A stretch of DNA of 64,000 nucleotides from Terrimonas rubra (GTDB taxonomy: Bacteria; Bacteroidota; Bacteroidia; Chitinophagales; Chitinophagaceae), in contig NZ_JBHUOZ010000003.1 in NCBI RefSeq assembly GCF_042686025.1, forward strand, positions 1,612,001 through 1,676,000, given 5' to 3'. Numbering within the stretch: position 1 is the first letter of the stretch; every line of letters begins with the position of its first letter. Below, piece after piece: positions 23,297-32,825 of this stretch. The position numbers were made by a program, and so were the translations under genes. Below the pieces are notes generated by a model. That model had not been told where the DNA came from, did not search any database, and was given only the letters and a program-made list of their open reading frames with translations.

Positions 23297-25741
23297 ATGA
23301 ACCGACTGCTACATTTCTTTGTATCCATGGTATGTTTACTGGCCTATACCCGGATTACGGCACAGGAGCTGACATTACCCGAAAAAATAGCCCGGCAACT
23401 TGCCCATAACGAACAGTATTTCCGCACCAATGAATTGTATTTACACATTGACAAATCAGTCTACGTTAATAATGAAAATATCTGGTTCGCCGGTTATTTA
23501 CTAAAAACAGCGGTGGATATTACCCGACACCATACCATGCATGTGGTATTGAGTAACAGCAGCACCAAAAAAATAGCCGCCTATGATAAGTTTGTCATGG
23601 AAAACGGTTTATCTGCCGGTAATATCTTCCTCGCCGATTCATTACCGGCCGGCGATTATGACCTTATTGCTTATACCAATACTTTCACAGAGGACCAACC
23701 CAATAAAACTTTCTTCCAGCAACGCATCAGTATTAAATCGGCCCGTAAAGATCTCTTTACAGTGGAACTGGATAAACCCCTGGCCGGCACTACTGATACC
23801 TTAACTGTTCCGTGTAAAATAACTACGGCTGAATCCTATGATGCCAAAATGGCTTTGGTGAATTACCAGGTCATTGCCAATGGTAATAAGATCTATGAAA
23901 CCACGGGCAGTACCAATAATTATGGTGAGATCAATATAAAAGTTCCCCTGTTATCACAGCCTGCGCAATATGAATGGCATGCGACCATTAAAGAAGATAA
24001 AAAAATATTTACCACTAAAAAAGACATCAGCACCTTATCCCGCCAGGTTATCATTAACTGGTACCCGGAAGGCGGCAGCCTGGTGGATGGCCTGCCTTCC
24101 AGGATTGCGTTTGAAGCGCTTACGGTTACCGGTAAACCGGTGGCTTTACAAGGCAAACTGGTATCCTCTTCGCAAACGGTAATCCCGCTGCAAACCAATG
24201 CCGCAGGGCTTGGAGTTGCGGCTTTTAAACCCAACAAGGCCGAAACCTATACATTGGTAATTGATGACAGTACTTACCAGGTAAGGAATTTCTCCCTGCC
24301 GGAAATTAAACCGGAGGGTTATGTATTGCAATTGCAGCATGCGTTACCCGTGGATACCCTTACCATGCGCATCTATAATAAACAAATGCCAGAGGAAGCC
24401 TGGGTGCTGGTACACGATTACCGCACCGCTTTCAGTTATTTTCCTGTACGGTTCAAAAACAATGTGGTGCAGTTTAAAATGCCCGTTACGGATATGCCTG
24501 CAGGACTTGCATTTATTACCTTAATTACAAAAGATGGCGAACCATTGGCCGAAAGAAGCCTGTTCTTTGGTCATCACACGCTTCCGGTTTTACAGGCAAA
24601 AGCCGATGCTGCCCAATATAAGAAACGCAGCAAGGTAACTATTGGCCTGCAGGCCTCTATGCCCGATAATAGCCCGGTTCCGGCCGTATTTTCCACTGCC
24701 GCGGTTTTGTATAAAAGAGTAGACACTACCAGTTTTCAGCATATCCTGCCTTATGCTGCATTGAATGGTTTTATACAAAACGGTATTATCTCCAAATCAC
24801 AGTTTACCAACCTGCAGCATAAAGAAGAACTGGAAATGTTTCTCCTGACACGTTGCTGGACAAATTTCAGGGAATTACATCCCCAAAAAAATCCCGTTCT
24901 CACAAAACTGCCCCCGGTGGAACTGAATGCAGGAGGAAAAGTATTGCAGTATGAAAAAAAATTAAAAAAACCTGTACAGGTGGGAATTTTCAATAAAGAC
25001 GGCTTTGACATCATTGAGACAGATTCATCGGGTAATTTTATCGTGCCGCCTCAAATGCTCGCCACTTCGGCCGATAATAAAATAAGCCTGTTCATCAACG
25101 CCGTTAAAAACAAAGAAAGTCATACCATTATATTGAACAAACAGGAAGAAGAGCTGGCAGAGCAGATTTCCCGGCTGTACTTTTTACAACACCTGTTAAT
25201 TAAAGCGCAGTTACCGGAGGAGGAAAAAAGGGAGATCAATAAAATACCCACTTTAACCAATGTAGTGGTAACCAGTAAAGATAAAAAGGATGAATTTAAT
25301 GCGATGAAAACTGATTTTGATTATGTCAGCACAACCTGTAACGATTATGTGTGCATGAATAATATACTCAACTGCCGCAACCATCCTAATGGTTCACCTG
25401 CCATTGACGGCATGACTTATTCGTCCGGTGGCAGATTGATCGTTTATCACTGCGCCAATAACAATAAGAATAAAAAAGAGCAGGAAACTTTTATAAAGAT
25501 CAAAGGACGTTATTATACCAAAGAGTTTTATAAAGCCGATTACGCTAAATTCAATCCACCCGACCCGGAGATATCCAGCACCTTATTCTGGCAGCCGGTG
25601 ACCATTACCAACGAAAAGGGCGAGGCAAAACTGGAGTTTTACACCAATGACCTGCCGGGTGTGTATGCCTGTATCATTGAAGGAATAACCGATAAAGGGG
25701 TAGTGCAGCAACAAATTTTATTCAAAGTAAATAACGAGTGA
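23297..25741 (+). CDS. Large secreted MG2-type beta-domain protein
   Basis: An 814-residue secreted protein with a signal peptide (residues 1-22, LLHFFVSMVCLLAYTRITAQ). The first domain carries the macroglobulin MG2 pattern (ELYLHIDKSVYVNNENIWFAGYL, about residues 40-130), followed by further beta domains (INWYPEGGSLVDGLPSRIAF, KSFT-like linkers). The C-terminal part has a four-Cys stretch (TTCNDYVCMNNILNC) and ends in GVYACIIEGITDKGVVQQQI, like the end of macroglobulin-type domains. Homologues in Bacteroidota often precede a TonB plug; none is present here. Function unknown. ATG 23297 is chosen because it starts a normal signal peptide. Confidence 0.8.
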   Translation: MNRLLHFFVSMVCLLAYTRITAQELTLPEKIARQLAHNEQYFRTNELYLHIDKSVYVNNENIWFAGYLLKTAVDITRHHTMHVVLSNSSTKKIAAYDKFVMENGLSAGNIFLADSLPAGDYDLIAYTNTFTEDQPNKTFFQQRISIKSARKDLFTVELDKPLAGTTDTLTVPCKITTAESYDAKMALVNYQVIANGNKIYETTGSTNNYGEINIKVPLLSQPAQYEWHATIKEDKKIFTTKKDISTLSRQVIINWYPEGGSLVDGLPSRIAFEALTVTGKPVALQGKLVSSSQTVIPLQTNAAGLGVAAFKPNKAETYTLVIDDSTYQVRNFSLPEIKPEGYVLQLQHALPVDTLTMRIYNKQMPEEAWVLVHDYRTAFSYFPVRFKNNVVQFKMPVTDMPAGLAFITLITKDGEPLAERSLFFGHHTLPVLQAKADAAQYKKRSKVTIGLQASMPDNSPVPAVFSTAAVLYKRVDTTSFQHILPYAALNGFIQNGIISKSQFTNLQHKEELEMFLLTRCWTNFRELHPQKNPVLTKLPPVELNAGGKVLQYEKKLKKPVQVGIFNKDGFDIIETDSSGNFIVPPQMLATSADNKISLFINAVKNKESHTIILNKQEEELAEQISRLYFLQHLLIKAQLPEEEKREINKIPTLTNVVVTSKDKKDEFNAMKTDFDYVSTTCNDYVCMNNILNCRNHPNGSPAIDGMTYSSGGRLIVYHCANNNKNKKEQETFIKIKGRYYTKEFYKADYAKFNPPDPEISSTLFWQPVTITNEKGEAKLEFYTNDLPGVYACIIEGITDKGVVQQQILFKVNNE

Positions 25742-25745
25742 TGCT

Positions 25746-26057
25746 TTAATATACTTCGTTATTACGTTTGTATTTTGCCAGGCGTTTTTTTGCCCTTAAC
25801 AGTTTGCTGTTAATATTGTTTTTCTCTTTAGGGGTAAGAATGCCGTCCATTTTATACTTTTCAATAGTATAAACGATCACGTCCTGCTCTTTTAATAATT
25901 TATTATACTCCAGTTCGGTGATCTGTTTCTTTTTGTAAGCAGATTTAATATCTTTTTCCAGTTCTTTTTGCTGCTTTTCAAATGATTTATCATTCTTATT
26001 CACAGCCAGTAACGATAAGGATAAACTCATGGTGATAGCCAGTAAAATCACTTTCAT
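25746..26057 (-). CDS. Small secreted lysine-rich protein, unknown function
   Basis: A 103-residue protein with a signal peptide (residues 1-18, VILLAITMSLSLSLLA) and a mature part that is almost entirely charged helix (KSFEKQQKELEKDIKSAYKK, KEKNNINSKLLRAKKRLAKYK). A coiled coil is likely. It resembles no family I can name. It is convergent with the MG2-type gene, with only 4 nt between stop codons. Confidence 0.65.
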   Translation of the reverse strand: MKVILLAITMSLSLSLLAVNKNDKSFEKQQKELEKDIKSAYKKKQITELEYNKLLKEQDVIVYTIEKYKMDGILTPKEKNNINSKLLRAKKRLAKYKRNNEVY

Positions 26058-26151
26058 AACGCAAAATTTTGGTATAAATATTTCAATTACCGTGCCTGCA
26101 AGGCTAATAATTGTTAAAATTCCACAATAACAACGTCATTCATCATCCTAT

Positions 26152-26433
26152 CTATTGCACTACAATTTCTGTGATCACCGCTTTACCTAAAGCTTCATTC
26201 ACCCGTTTAATGATATTATCTTTCTGGTAACGCAGTTCATGTTTAAGGGGGGCAACATCGGTGCTGATAATTAGTTTGTTGCCAAAAATCTGCAGTTTTT
26301 TAGTATACCGGGCAACAGTTTTACCCATAATATGCTCCCACACATCGTAGATCTGCATTGCCTGGATATCGCCCCTGATCCGGCTTTTATCCAGGAATTG
26401 TTGTATGGCATCACCTAAGGAATACTCGCCCAT
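26152..26433 (-). CDS. DUF721 (DciA-like) protein
   Basis: A 93-residue DUF721 protein: YSLGDAIQQFLDKSRIRG, IYDVWEHIMGKTVARYTKKL, GNKLIISTDVAPLKHELRYQK. DUF721/DciA proteins bind single-stranded DNA and assist loading of the replicative helicase in many bacteria. The neighbour upstream is recF, a frequent pairing. The start at 26433 is favoured over 26466 because a -7 box at 26464-26471 covers the latter codon. Confidence 0.88.
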   Translation of the reverse strand: MGEYSLGDAIQQFLDKSRIRGDIQAMQIYDVWEHIMGKTVARYTKKLQIFGNKLIISTDVAPLKHELRYQKDNIIKRVNEALGKAVITEIVVQ

Positions 26434-26463
26434 ATTGCAATAATTAATTATAAGTTTACCCTG

Positions 26464-26471
26464 CAAAGGTA
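26464..26471 (-). promoter_or_regulatory. -7 promoter box TACCTTTG for the DUF721 gene
   Basis: Exact TAnnTTTG match on the minus strand, in the gap between recF and the DUF721 gene. It gives the latter its own promoter with a leader of about 25 nt. Confidence 0.55.
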
Positions 26472-26526
26472 CAAATACTCCGGTTAATGCTCACCGTAAC
26501 ACATCGTTAATACAGGTAAAATGTCA

Positions 26527-27609
26527 TCAAAGCTCCAGCATATCAAATTCAATACCCAGGTTCTCCAGTTGTTGGGTCAGGCGCTGTGCATTGGTATCGG
26601 TTATAAAAACCTGTCCTTCATCGGATTGGCAAACATGGTGCAGTAAATTACTGATCCTGGATTCATCCAGTTTCTCAAAAATATCGTCGAGCAACAAGAT
26701 AGGCGCAAATTTTTTCTGCTCTTTCAGTACATCTGTTTCGGTAAGTTTCAGGGCAAACAGCAGACTTTTCCTTTGCCCCTGTGAAGCAATGGATTTAAAG
26801 GACTGGTTACCAAACTGAATATCCAGGTCATCGCGGTGCGGGCCGGCTGTTGTGCGTTGCGCATAGATATCCTTGTTCCTTTGGGCCTGTAATAATTCTT
26901 TCAGGCCTGATGTGTGTAACTGGCTGTCATAGATCAGGCGGATATCTTCCGGCTGCTGGGCAATGTTCTGGTAAGTATGTTTTACAGCAGGTAAAAAAGT
27001 GACCATAAAATCCCTGCGCACGGTAAAAATATATTCACCGGGGCCTATCAGCTGTTCATCCAGTATATCCAGTAAAGACAAATTCTTCTGACCGGTTTCG
27101 GCAAAGGATTTTAAAAGGGCATTACGTTGCAGCAATACCTTATTGTAAACGATCAGTTGTTGCAGGTAGGTAGCATCCAGCTGCGACAGCAGTGCATCCA
27201 TAAACCGGCGCCGCTCTTCACTGCCACCGGTGATCAGTACCGCATCATCCGGTGCAATAATTACACAGGGATAACGGCCGATATGCTGTGAAAACTTATC
27301 ATATAATTGTCCATTAATGGCAAACTCTTTCTTGCCTGTCTCACGCAGTAAACAGGTTGCTTTTTCCACCTGTTGCTGTACCACAAACTCACCTTCCAGC
27401 CTGAAGCCCTGCTGCCCGGCCTGTACACAATTAGCATCGGTACGGGTAAAATAACTTTTGGTAAAACAGAGGTAATGGATGGCATCCAGCAAATTGGTTT
27501 TACCATGCCCGTTATTGCCGCAGATACCTATTACCGGTTTGGTAAAGCTGAACTTCCGGTTGGTATAGTTTTTAAACTGTAATAATGATATGGACTGCAA
27601 ATACAGCAT
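26527..27609 (-). CDS. recF: DNA replication and repair protein RecF
   Basis: A 360-residue SMC-like ATPase. Walker A is GICGNNGHGKTNLLDAI (about residues 28-40), the signature motif is IASQGQRKSLLFALKL, and Walker B is PILLLDDIFEKLDESR, followed by the D-loop and a switch region GQVFITDTNAQR. An intermediate helical arm runs over about 150-250. RecF loads RecA at gaps during recombinational repair. It is the first gene of a recF-dciA pair on the minus strand. No exact -7 box is found; TATCTTG just upstream of the start (one base short of consensus) is a candidate. Confidence 0.95.
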   Translation of the reverse strand: MLYLQSISLLQFKNYTNRKFSFTKPVIGICGNNGHGKTNLLDAIHYLCFTKSYFTRTDANCVQAGQQGFRLEGEFVVQQQVEKATCLLRETGKKEFAINGQLYDKFSQHIGRYPCVIIAPDDAVLITGGSEERRRFMDALLSQLDATYLQQLIVYNKVLLQRNALLKSFAETGQKNLSLLDILDEQLIGPGEYIFTVRRDFMVTFLPAVKHTYQNIAQQPEDIRLIYDSQLHTSGLKELLQAQRNKDIYAQRTTAGPHRDDLDIQFGNQSFKSIASQGQRKSLLFALKLTETDVLKEQKKFAPILLLDDIFEKLDESRISNLLHHVCQSDEGQVFITDTNAQRLTQQLENLGIEFDMLEL

Positions 27610-27731
27610 AGTATTGCAAGATAAGGCAGTAAACTATAAAAACGACAAAGTGCTTTTACGCAAACAGCGCCGGTTAAAAAAACTTCTTTATATTCGGGGC
27701 GATTGCAATACATGCCTGTAAAAATATTTTT

Positions 27732-29441
27732 ATGTCAACACAACCTAAATACGATCCTGTTAAATATAAAACGCCAACCGGCAGCACCCTTACCTGTAAA
27801 GGCTGGGTACAGGAAGCCGCCCTGCGGATGTTATTAAACAATTTAGATCCGGAAGTGGCTGAACGCCCCGATGACCTGATCGTGTACGGCGGCAGGGGTA
27901 AGGCTGCCCGTAATTTTGATGCGCTGGATAAGATCATCAAAGGGCTTACTATACTGGAGAATGATGAGTCCTTACTCATACAATCAGGTAAACCCGTAGG
28001 CATTTTAAAAACACATGCCAATGCGCCACGGGTACTCATCAGTAACTCACAACTGGTACCTAACTGGGCCAACTGGAAACATTTTGAAGAGCTGGAGAAA
28101 AAAGGTCTCATGATGTATGGCCAGATGACCGCCGGCAGCTGGATCTATATCGGCAGCCAGGGCATTGTACAGGGCACTTACGAAACCTATGCAGCCGCAG
28201 CCGATAAACATTTCGGTGGCTCTTTAAAAGGTACTTTAAATGTTACCGCCGGCCTGGGTGGTATGGGCGGCGCCCAGCCGCTGGCCATCACCATGAACGA
28301 AGGGGTAGCCCTGGTAGCAGAAGTGGAGGAATGGCGCATTGACAAAAGACTGGAGACAAAATACCTCGACGAAAAATACACCGATATTGATGCTGCTATT
28401 AAAGCGGCTTTACAATACAAACAATCCGGCACCGTTAAAAGTATTGGTGTACTGTGTAATGCAGTAGACCTGCTGCAACGTTTACTGGATAAAAACATTA
28501 TCCCCGATACACTGACCGACCAGACCAGTGCACATGACCCCCTGATCGGTTATGTACCACATACCCTGACCAACGAAGCAGCCAATGCCTTACGCAATAA
28601 TGATCCCGATGCATATATGAAACTCAGTTACCAGAGTATGTACCTGCATGTACAACTGATGTTGCAACTGATGGATAAAGGCGCTATCACATTTGATTAT
28701 GGTAATAATATCAGGGCCAGGGCCAGGGAGTTTGAGGAAAGTCAGGAAGTCAGAAAAACAGTACCGGCTTTCCCGCTGAACCGCTGTTTTGATTTCCCCG
28801 GTTTTGTACCGGCTTATATCCGTCCCCTGTTTTGCGAGGGAAAAGGCCCTTTCCGCTGGGCTGCCTTAAGCGGTGACCCGGCCGATATTGCCGTGACCGA
28901 TGAACTCATCATGAATATGTTCCCGGAAAATAAAGGTTTGATGAGGTGGATGAAAATGGCCCGCGAAAAAATTGCTTTCCAGGGCTTACCGGCCCGTATT
29001 TGCTGGCTGGGCCAGGGCGAAAGGGAAAAAGCTGGATTAGCATTTAATGAACTGGTAAAAACCGGTAAAGTAAAAGCGCCTATTGTGATAGGACGTGATC
29101 ACCTGGATACAGGTAGTGTGGCCAGTCCTAACCGGGAAACCGAAGCCATGCTGGACGGCAGCGATGCCGTGGCTGACTGGCCATTACTGAATGCTTTGGT
29201 AAATACCGCCGGTGGCGCCAGTTGGGTAAGTTTACACCATGGTGGCGGGGTAGGCATGGGCTACAGTATACATGCCGGCATGGTGATTGTTGCCGACGGT
29301 ACGCCCGAAGCCGCAGCACGCCTGGGCCGTGTATTGCGTAATGATCCGGGTATGGGCGTTATCCGCCATGCCGATGCGGGTTATGAACTGGCCATAGAAA
29401 CAGCAAAGCAAAACGGGTTAGACCTTGATAGTAAATTATAA
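27732..29441 (+). CDS. hutU: Urocanate hydratase
   Basis: A 569-residue urocanase, which converts urocanate to imidazolonepropionate in histidine degradation using NAD+ as electrophile. Family hallmarks are YGGRGKAARNFD, TAGSWIYIGSQGIVQGTYE, and the NAD-binding TAGLGGMGGAQPLA (about residues 168-181). The GRDHLDTGSVASPNRETE segment and the glycine-rich HHGGGVGMGYSIHAGMV with the active-site region are also present. No hutH, hutI or hutG is adjacent; the following gene is a PHA-granule-region protein. The small downstream gene starts 44 nt later and may be cotranscribed. Confidence 0.96.
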   Translation: MSTQPKYDPVKYKTPTGSTLTCKGWVQEAALRMLLNNLDPEVAERPDDLIVYGGRGKAARNFDALDKIIKGLTILENDESLLIQSGKPVGILKTHANAPRVLISNSQLVPNWANWKHFEELEKKGLMMYGQMTAGSWIYIGSQGIVQGTYETYAAAADKHFGGSLKGTLNVTAGLGGMGGAQPLAITMNEGVALVAEVEEWRIDKRLETKYLDEKYTDIDAAIKAALQYKQSGTVKSIGVLCNAVDLLQRLLDKNIIPDTLTDQTSAHDPLIGYVPHTLTNEAANALRNNDPDAYMKLSYQSMYLHVQLMLQLMDKGAITFDYGNNIRARAREFEESQEVRKTVPAFPLNRCFDFPGFVPAYIRPLFCEGKGPFRWAALSGDPADIAVTDELIMNMFPENKGLMRWMKMAREKIAFQGLPARICWLGQGEREKAGLAFNELVKTGKVKAPIVIGRDHLDTGSVASPNRETEAMLDGSDAVADWPLLNALVNTAGGASWVSLHHGGGVGMGYSIHAGMVIVADGTPEAAARLGRVLRNDPGMGVIRHADAGYELAIETAKQNGLDLDSKL

Positions 29442-29485
29442 CGCACCACAACAGATTATACTAATTTTACAAAAAACAGCAACAG

Positions 29486-29788
29486 ATGAGCCAGTTAGAT
29501 ATCAGCGTACCACACCAGTTACCACAGGAAGAAGCATTGAGCCGTGTAAAAAACCTACTGGCACAGGTACAGGAGGAGCAAAAGCATCTTATTGATGATC
29601 TCTCAGAAGAGTGGGATGGTAATAATGCTAAATTCAGTTTTAATGCCAAAGGCTTTTCGCTGGACGGCACCATACAGGTAAATGAAAAAGATATGACCAT
29701 ACAGGGTGACCTGCCCTTCATGTTATCGTTTTTTAAAGGTAAGATTGAAGAAGTAATTAAAAACAAAGCGGCGGCTATCCTTTCTTAA
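29486..29788 (+). CDS. Polyhydroxyalkanoic acid system family protein
   Basis: A 100-residue protein that matches the family named after polyhydroxyalkanoate granule-region proteins. An N-terminal helix (EEALSRVKNLLAQVQEEQKH) is followed by a beta meander (AKFSFNAKGFSLDGTIQV, KDMTIQGDLPFMLSFFKGK) and a C-terminal helix. The biochemical role is not established, and no PHA synthase is near. The stop codon TAA shares its last A with the ATG of the GNAT gene, so translation is coupled. Confidence 0.8.
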   Translation: MSQLDISVPHQLPQEEALSRVKNLLAQVQEEQKHLIDDLSEEWDGNNAKFSFNAKGFSLDGTIQVNEKDMTIQGDLPFMLSFFKGKIEEVIKNKAAAILS

Positions 29789-30258
29789 TGATAATGAAAT
29801 TCAACATTATTCAAATTGACCGGTCGCAGAGTGACCTGGTGATCGAACTCTTTGATCAATACCGGGTATTTTACAAAAAAGCATCAGACCTGGCACTGGC
29901 AAAGAAATTTATCCAGGCCAGGTTAGACAACGGCGAATCCATCATATTTGTAGCGCTGGATAAAACAAAGCCCGTAGGTTTTACACAACTATATCCCAAA
30001 TACTCCTCGGCCAGGGCTGTTAAGAACTGGATATTAAATGACCTGTATGTAAAAGCTGACTACCGGAAACAGGGCATAGGCGAAGCTTTAATTAAAACGG
30101 CTATGCAGTTTGCCACACAGCAGGAGGCCGTTTTTGTAGAGCTCTCCACTGCCGTAGACAATTTTACCGCACAAAACCTGTACGAACAAATAGGTTTTGT
30201 AAAACAGGAGCCCGAAACTGATTTTTATACCTACCGCATTAACCTGTCGCAGTCCTGA
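29788..30258 (+). CDS. GNAT family N-acetyltransferase
   Basis: A 156-residue GNAT domain: N-terminal strand and helices, VGFTQLYPKYSSARAVKNWIL, motif A LNDLYVKADYRKQGIGEALI with the acetyl-CoA pyrophosphate loop RKQGIG, and motif B VFVELSTAVDNFTAQNLYEQIGF. The substrate is unknown. The ATG overlaps the stop of the preceding gene by one base; a second ATG at 29794 is also possible. It ends about 40 nt before a 21-bp tandem repeat. Confidence 0.9.
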   Translation: MIMKFNIIQIDRSQSDLVIELFDQYRVFYKKASDLALAKKFIQARLDNGESIIFVALDKTKPVGFTQLYPKYSSARAVKNWILNDLYVKADYRKQGIGEALIKTAMQFATQQEAVFVELSTAVDNFTAQNLYEQIGFVKQEPETDFYTYRINLSQS

Positions 30259-30299
30259 TACTCATGAAAGCCTGTATACCACTAGCCATATACTAAATT

Positions 30300-30440
30300 C
30301 TAACATCTATATACTACACACTAATATCTATATACTACACACTAATATCTATATACTACACACTAATATCTATATACTACACACTAATATCTATATACTA
30401 CATACTAATATCTATATACTACATACTAATATCCATATAC
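30300..30440. repeat. Seven-copy 21-bp tandem repeat upstream of a radical SAM gene
   Basis: Units start at 30300, 30321, 30342, 30363, 30384, 30405 and 30426 with exactly 21-bp spacing. The consensus is CTAATATCTATATACTACAC; the outer copies diverge (CTAACATC, CTAATATCC). The array ends 14 bp before the -7 box of the next gene. The period of two helical turns places each unit on the same DNA face. Confidence 0.9.
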
Positions 30441-30453
30441 TCAGTCTAATTCC

Positions 30454-30461
30454 TAACTTTG
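30454..30461 (+). promoter_or_regulatory. -7 promoter box TAACTTTG for the radical SAM gene
   Basis: Exact TAnnTTTG match. It overlaps a possible TTG start at 30459, so translation must begin further down, at TTG 30480. Confidence 0.6.
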
Positions 30462-30479
30462 CTCCTTAAATTCACATTT

Positions 30480-32678
30480 TTGAGCGCAACCGTTTTTTTA
30501 TTTACGCCTCCCTTCACGCAATTAAATACCCCGTACCCGGCAACGGCTTATTTAAAAGGTTTTTTAAACACGAAGAACATTCCCTCATTCCAGGCCGACC
30601 TGGGTATAGAAGTAACCCTGGCCTTATTCTCCAAAAAAGGTTTAACGGAGGTTTTTGCGCATATTCAGCAGCAAAACGGCACACCCTCGGATAATGCAGC
30701 CCGGATCATTGCTTTACAGGATGACTATATTGCCACTATTGACGATGTAATATTGTTTTTACAGGGCAAAAATCCAACCCTGGCGCACCTGATCTGTAAA
30801 CGTGATTTTTTACCCGAAGCCTCCCGTTTTCAGCAACTGGATGACCTTAACTGGGCATTCGGCAGCATGGGCACACAGGATATGGCCAAACACCTGGCCA
30901 CCATGTACCTGGAAGACCTGTCGGACCTGATCAAAGAATGCGTGGATGATCATTTTGGTTTCAGCCGTTATGCCGAAAGACTGGCCCGCTCCGCCAATAG
31001 TTTTGATGAGCTGTACCAGACCCTGCAAAACGAGCCTACGTTTATTGATAATATACTAACCGGGCTGTTGACCGAAAAAATGAACAGGCTGCAACCTGCA
31101 CTGGTGGCTATTTCTGTGCCATTTCCCGGCAACTTATATGCGGCCTTGCGTTGCGGCAAATACATAAAAGACCATTTCCCGCAATCCAGAGTAGTGATGG
31201 GTGGCGGCTTTGCCAATACCGAATTACGTTCATTAAGCGATGCCCGCGTTTTTGAATTCCTCGATTTTATAACCCTGGATGATGGCGAAGCGCCTTTTGA
31301 AAACCTGATCGCTTATATACAGGGCAATAAAGCATTACATGAATTAAAACGGACCTTTACATTGGTAGACGGCACCGTTACTTATTTCAACAACCCATCC
31401 TGCAGCGATTATAAACAGGGGCAGGTAGGTACCCCTGATTACAGCGACCTCTTACTGGATAAATATATCTCGGCTATTGAAGTAGTGAACCCCATGCACC
31501 GCCTGTGGAGTGATGGACGCTGGAATAAACTAACCATGGCCCACGGTTGTTACTGGGGTAAATGTACTTTCTGTGATATCTCGCTGGATTATATCAAAGT
31601 ATATGAACCCATTGCCGCCTCCTTATTATGCGACCGCATGGAGGAGATCATGCAGCAAACCGGGCAAAATGGTTTTCACTTTGTAGATGAAGCGGCACCA
31701 CCGGCCCTGATGCGGGCCCTGGCTATCGAGATCATTAAACGTAAACTCACCGTTTCCTGGTGGACCAATATCCGCTTTGAAAAAAGTTTTACCCGCGATC
31801 TTTGTCTCTTACTCAAAGCTTCGGGCTGTATTGCGGTATCCGGTGGATTGGAAGTAGCATCGGACCGTTTACTGGAACTAATACAAAAAGGCATTACCGT
31901 AGCACAGGTGGCCAAAGTAAATAAACACTTTACCGATGCCGGCATCATGGTACATGCTTACCTCATGTATGGCTTTCCCACACAAACCGAACAGGAAACC
32001 ATCGACTCACTGGAGATGGTACGCCAGATGTTCAAAGAAGGCGTGCTGCAATCCGCTTACTGGCACCAGTTTGCCATGACGGCGCATAGTCCTGTGGGAT
32101 TATACCCCGAACAATTCAGTGTAAAAAAAGTAACCGATGCGGTAGGCACATTTGCCAATAATGATATTGTACATACCGACCCTACCGGTGCCGATCACGA
32201 TATGTTCAGCTTTGGTTTAAAAAAATCCTTGCTTAACTTCATGCACGGTATCGGGTTGAACGATCCTTTACATAAATGGTTTGATTTTAAAACACCCAAA
32301 ACCACGGTGGCCCCTGATTTTATTGCCAAAGCCCTGAACGATCACGATATGTTATCCTTTAAACCCAATGCAAAAGTGATCTGGTTAGGCAAACAGACCA
32401 AAACAGAATACTTTACCCAATCTAAAAAAGGCAATACCCGCGAAATGGCCACCCTGCATATCGCCACCCGGAAACAAACCCACCAGGTACAATTGCCCAG
32501 GGCACAGGGGGAGTGGTTCATCAACCTGTTACCGCAATTATCGGTGAACAACACCAAAATATTGACCCTGCAGGAAATAAAAGACAGCTACTATGCGGCC
32601 GGCCTGGAAGATTTTGAATTGTTCTGGGATAATAAACCGGTGAGCAATATGCATAAGATGGGTTTATTGCGGTTGTAG
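30480..32678 (+). CDS. B12-binding domain radical SAM protein
   Basis: A 732-residue protein. An N-terminal cobalamin-binding-like region begins FLFTPPFTQLNTPYPATAYL and includes ALVAISVPFPGNLYAAL and ITLDDGEAPFENLIAY. The radical SAM core has the iron-sulfur cysteines C357, C362 and C365 (HGCYWGKCTFCDIS), i.e. a four-residue gap instead of the usual three. The barrel continues with GFHFVDEAAPPALM and HAYLMYGFPTQTEQETIDSL. A C-terminal domain follows. The reaction is not predictable. The start is TTG 30480, because the -7 box at 30454-30461 excludes an upstream TTG and the family motif begins right after it. Confidence 0.88.
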   Translation: MSATVFLFTPPFTQLNTPYPATAYLKGFLNTKNIPSFQADLGIEVTLALFSKKGLTEVFAHIQQQNGTPSDNAARIIALQDDYIATIDDVILFLQGKNPTLAHLICKRDFLPEASRFQQLDDLNWAFGSMGTQDMAKHLATMYLEDLSDLIKECVDDHFGFSRYAERLARSANSFDELYQTLQNEPTFIDNILTGLLTEKMNRLQPALVAISVPFPGNLYAALRCGKYIKDHFPQSRVVMGGGFANTELRSLSDARVFEFLDFITLDDGEAPFENLIAYIQGNKALHELKRTFTLVDGTVTYFNNPSCSDYKQGQVGTPDYSDLLLDKYISAIEVVNPMHRLWSDGRWNKLTMAHGCYWGKCTFCDISLDYIKVYEPIAASLLCDRMEEIMQQTGQNGFHFVDEAAPPALMRALAIEIIKRKLTVSWWTNIRFEKSFTRDLCLLLKASGCIAVSGGLEVASDRLLELIQKGITVAQVAKVNKHFTDAGIMVHAYLMYGFPTQTEQETIDSLEMVRQMFKEGVLQSAYWHQFAMTAHSPVGLYPEQFSVKKVTDAVGTFANNDIVHTDPTGADHDMFSFGLKKSLLNFMHGIGLNDPLHKWFDFKTPKTTVAPDFIAKALNDHDMLSFKPNAKVIWLGKQTKTEYFTQSKKGNTREMATLHIATRKQTHQVQLPRAQGEWFINLLPQLSVNNTKILTLQEIKDSYYAAGLEDFELFWDNKPVSNMHKMGLLRL

Positions 32679-32825
32679 GTTATTTTTTGTCAGACCAGCT
32701 GCAGTAACTGCTATCATCGTCCCTTGCGACGCTCCTTTCAGCTTTTGGTTCTTTGGGCAACATACAAGCTACCGTTCCTGTCTCATGAACCGGGCCAACC
32801 CGTGAACGACGTCATCCCCATGCCC

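Noticed and set aside
26152..27609. Chromosome origin region because of recF and a DciA-like gene
   Set aside because: dnaA, dnaN and gyrB are absent and no DnaA box cluster was seen; recF is commonly away from the origin in Bacteroidota.
30300..30440. CRISPR array or replication origin iterons
   Set aside because: The 21-bp units are head-to-tail with no spacers, so it is not CRISPR. No dnaA, repA or AT-rich unwinding region with DnaA boxes is adjacent, so an origin is not supported.
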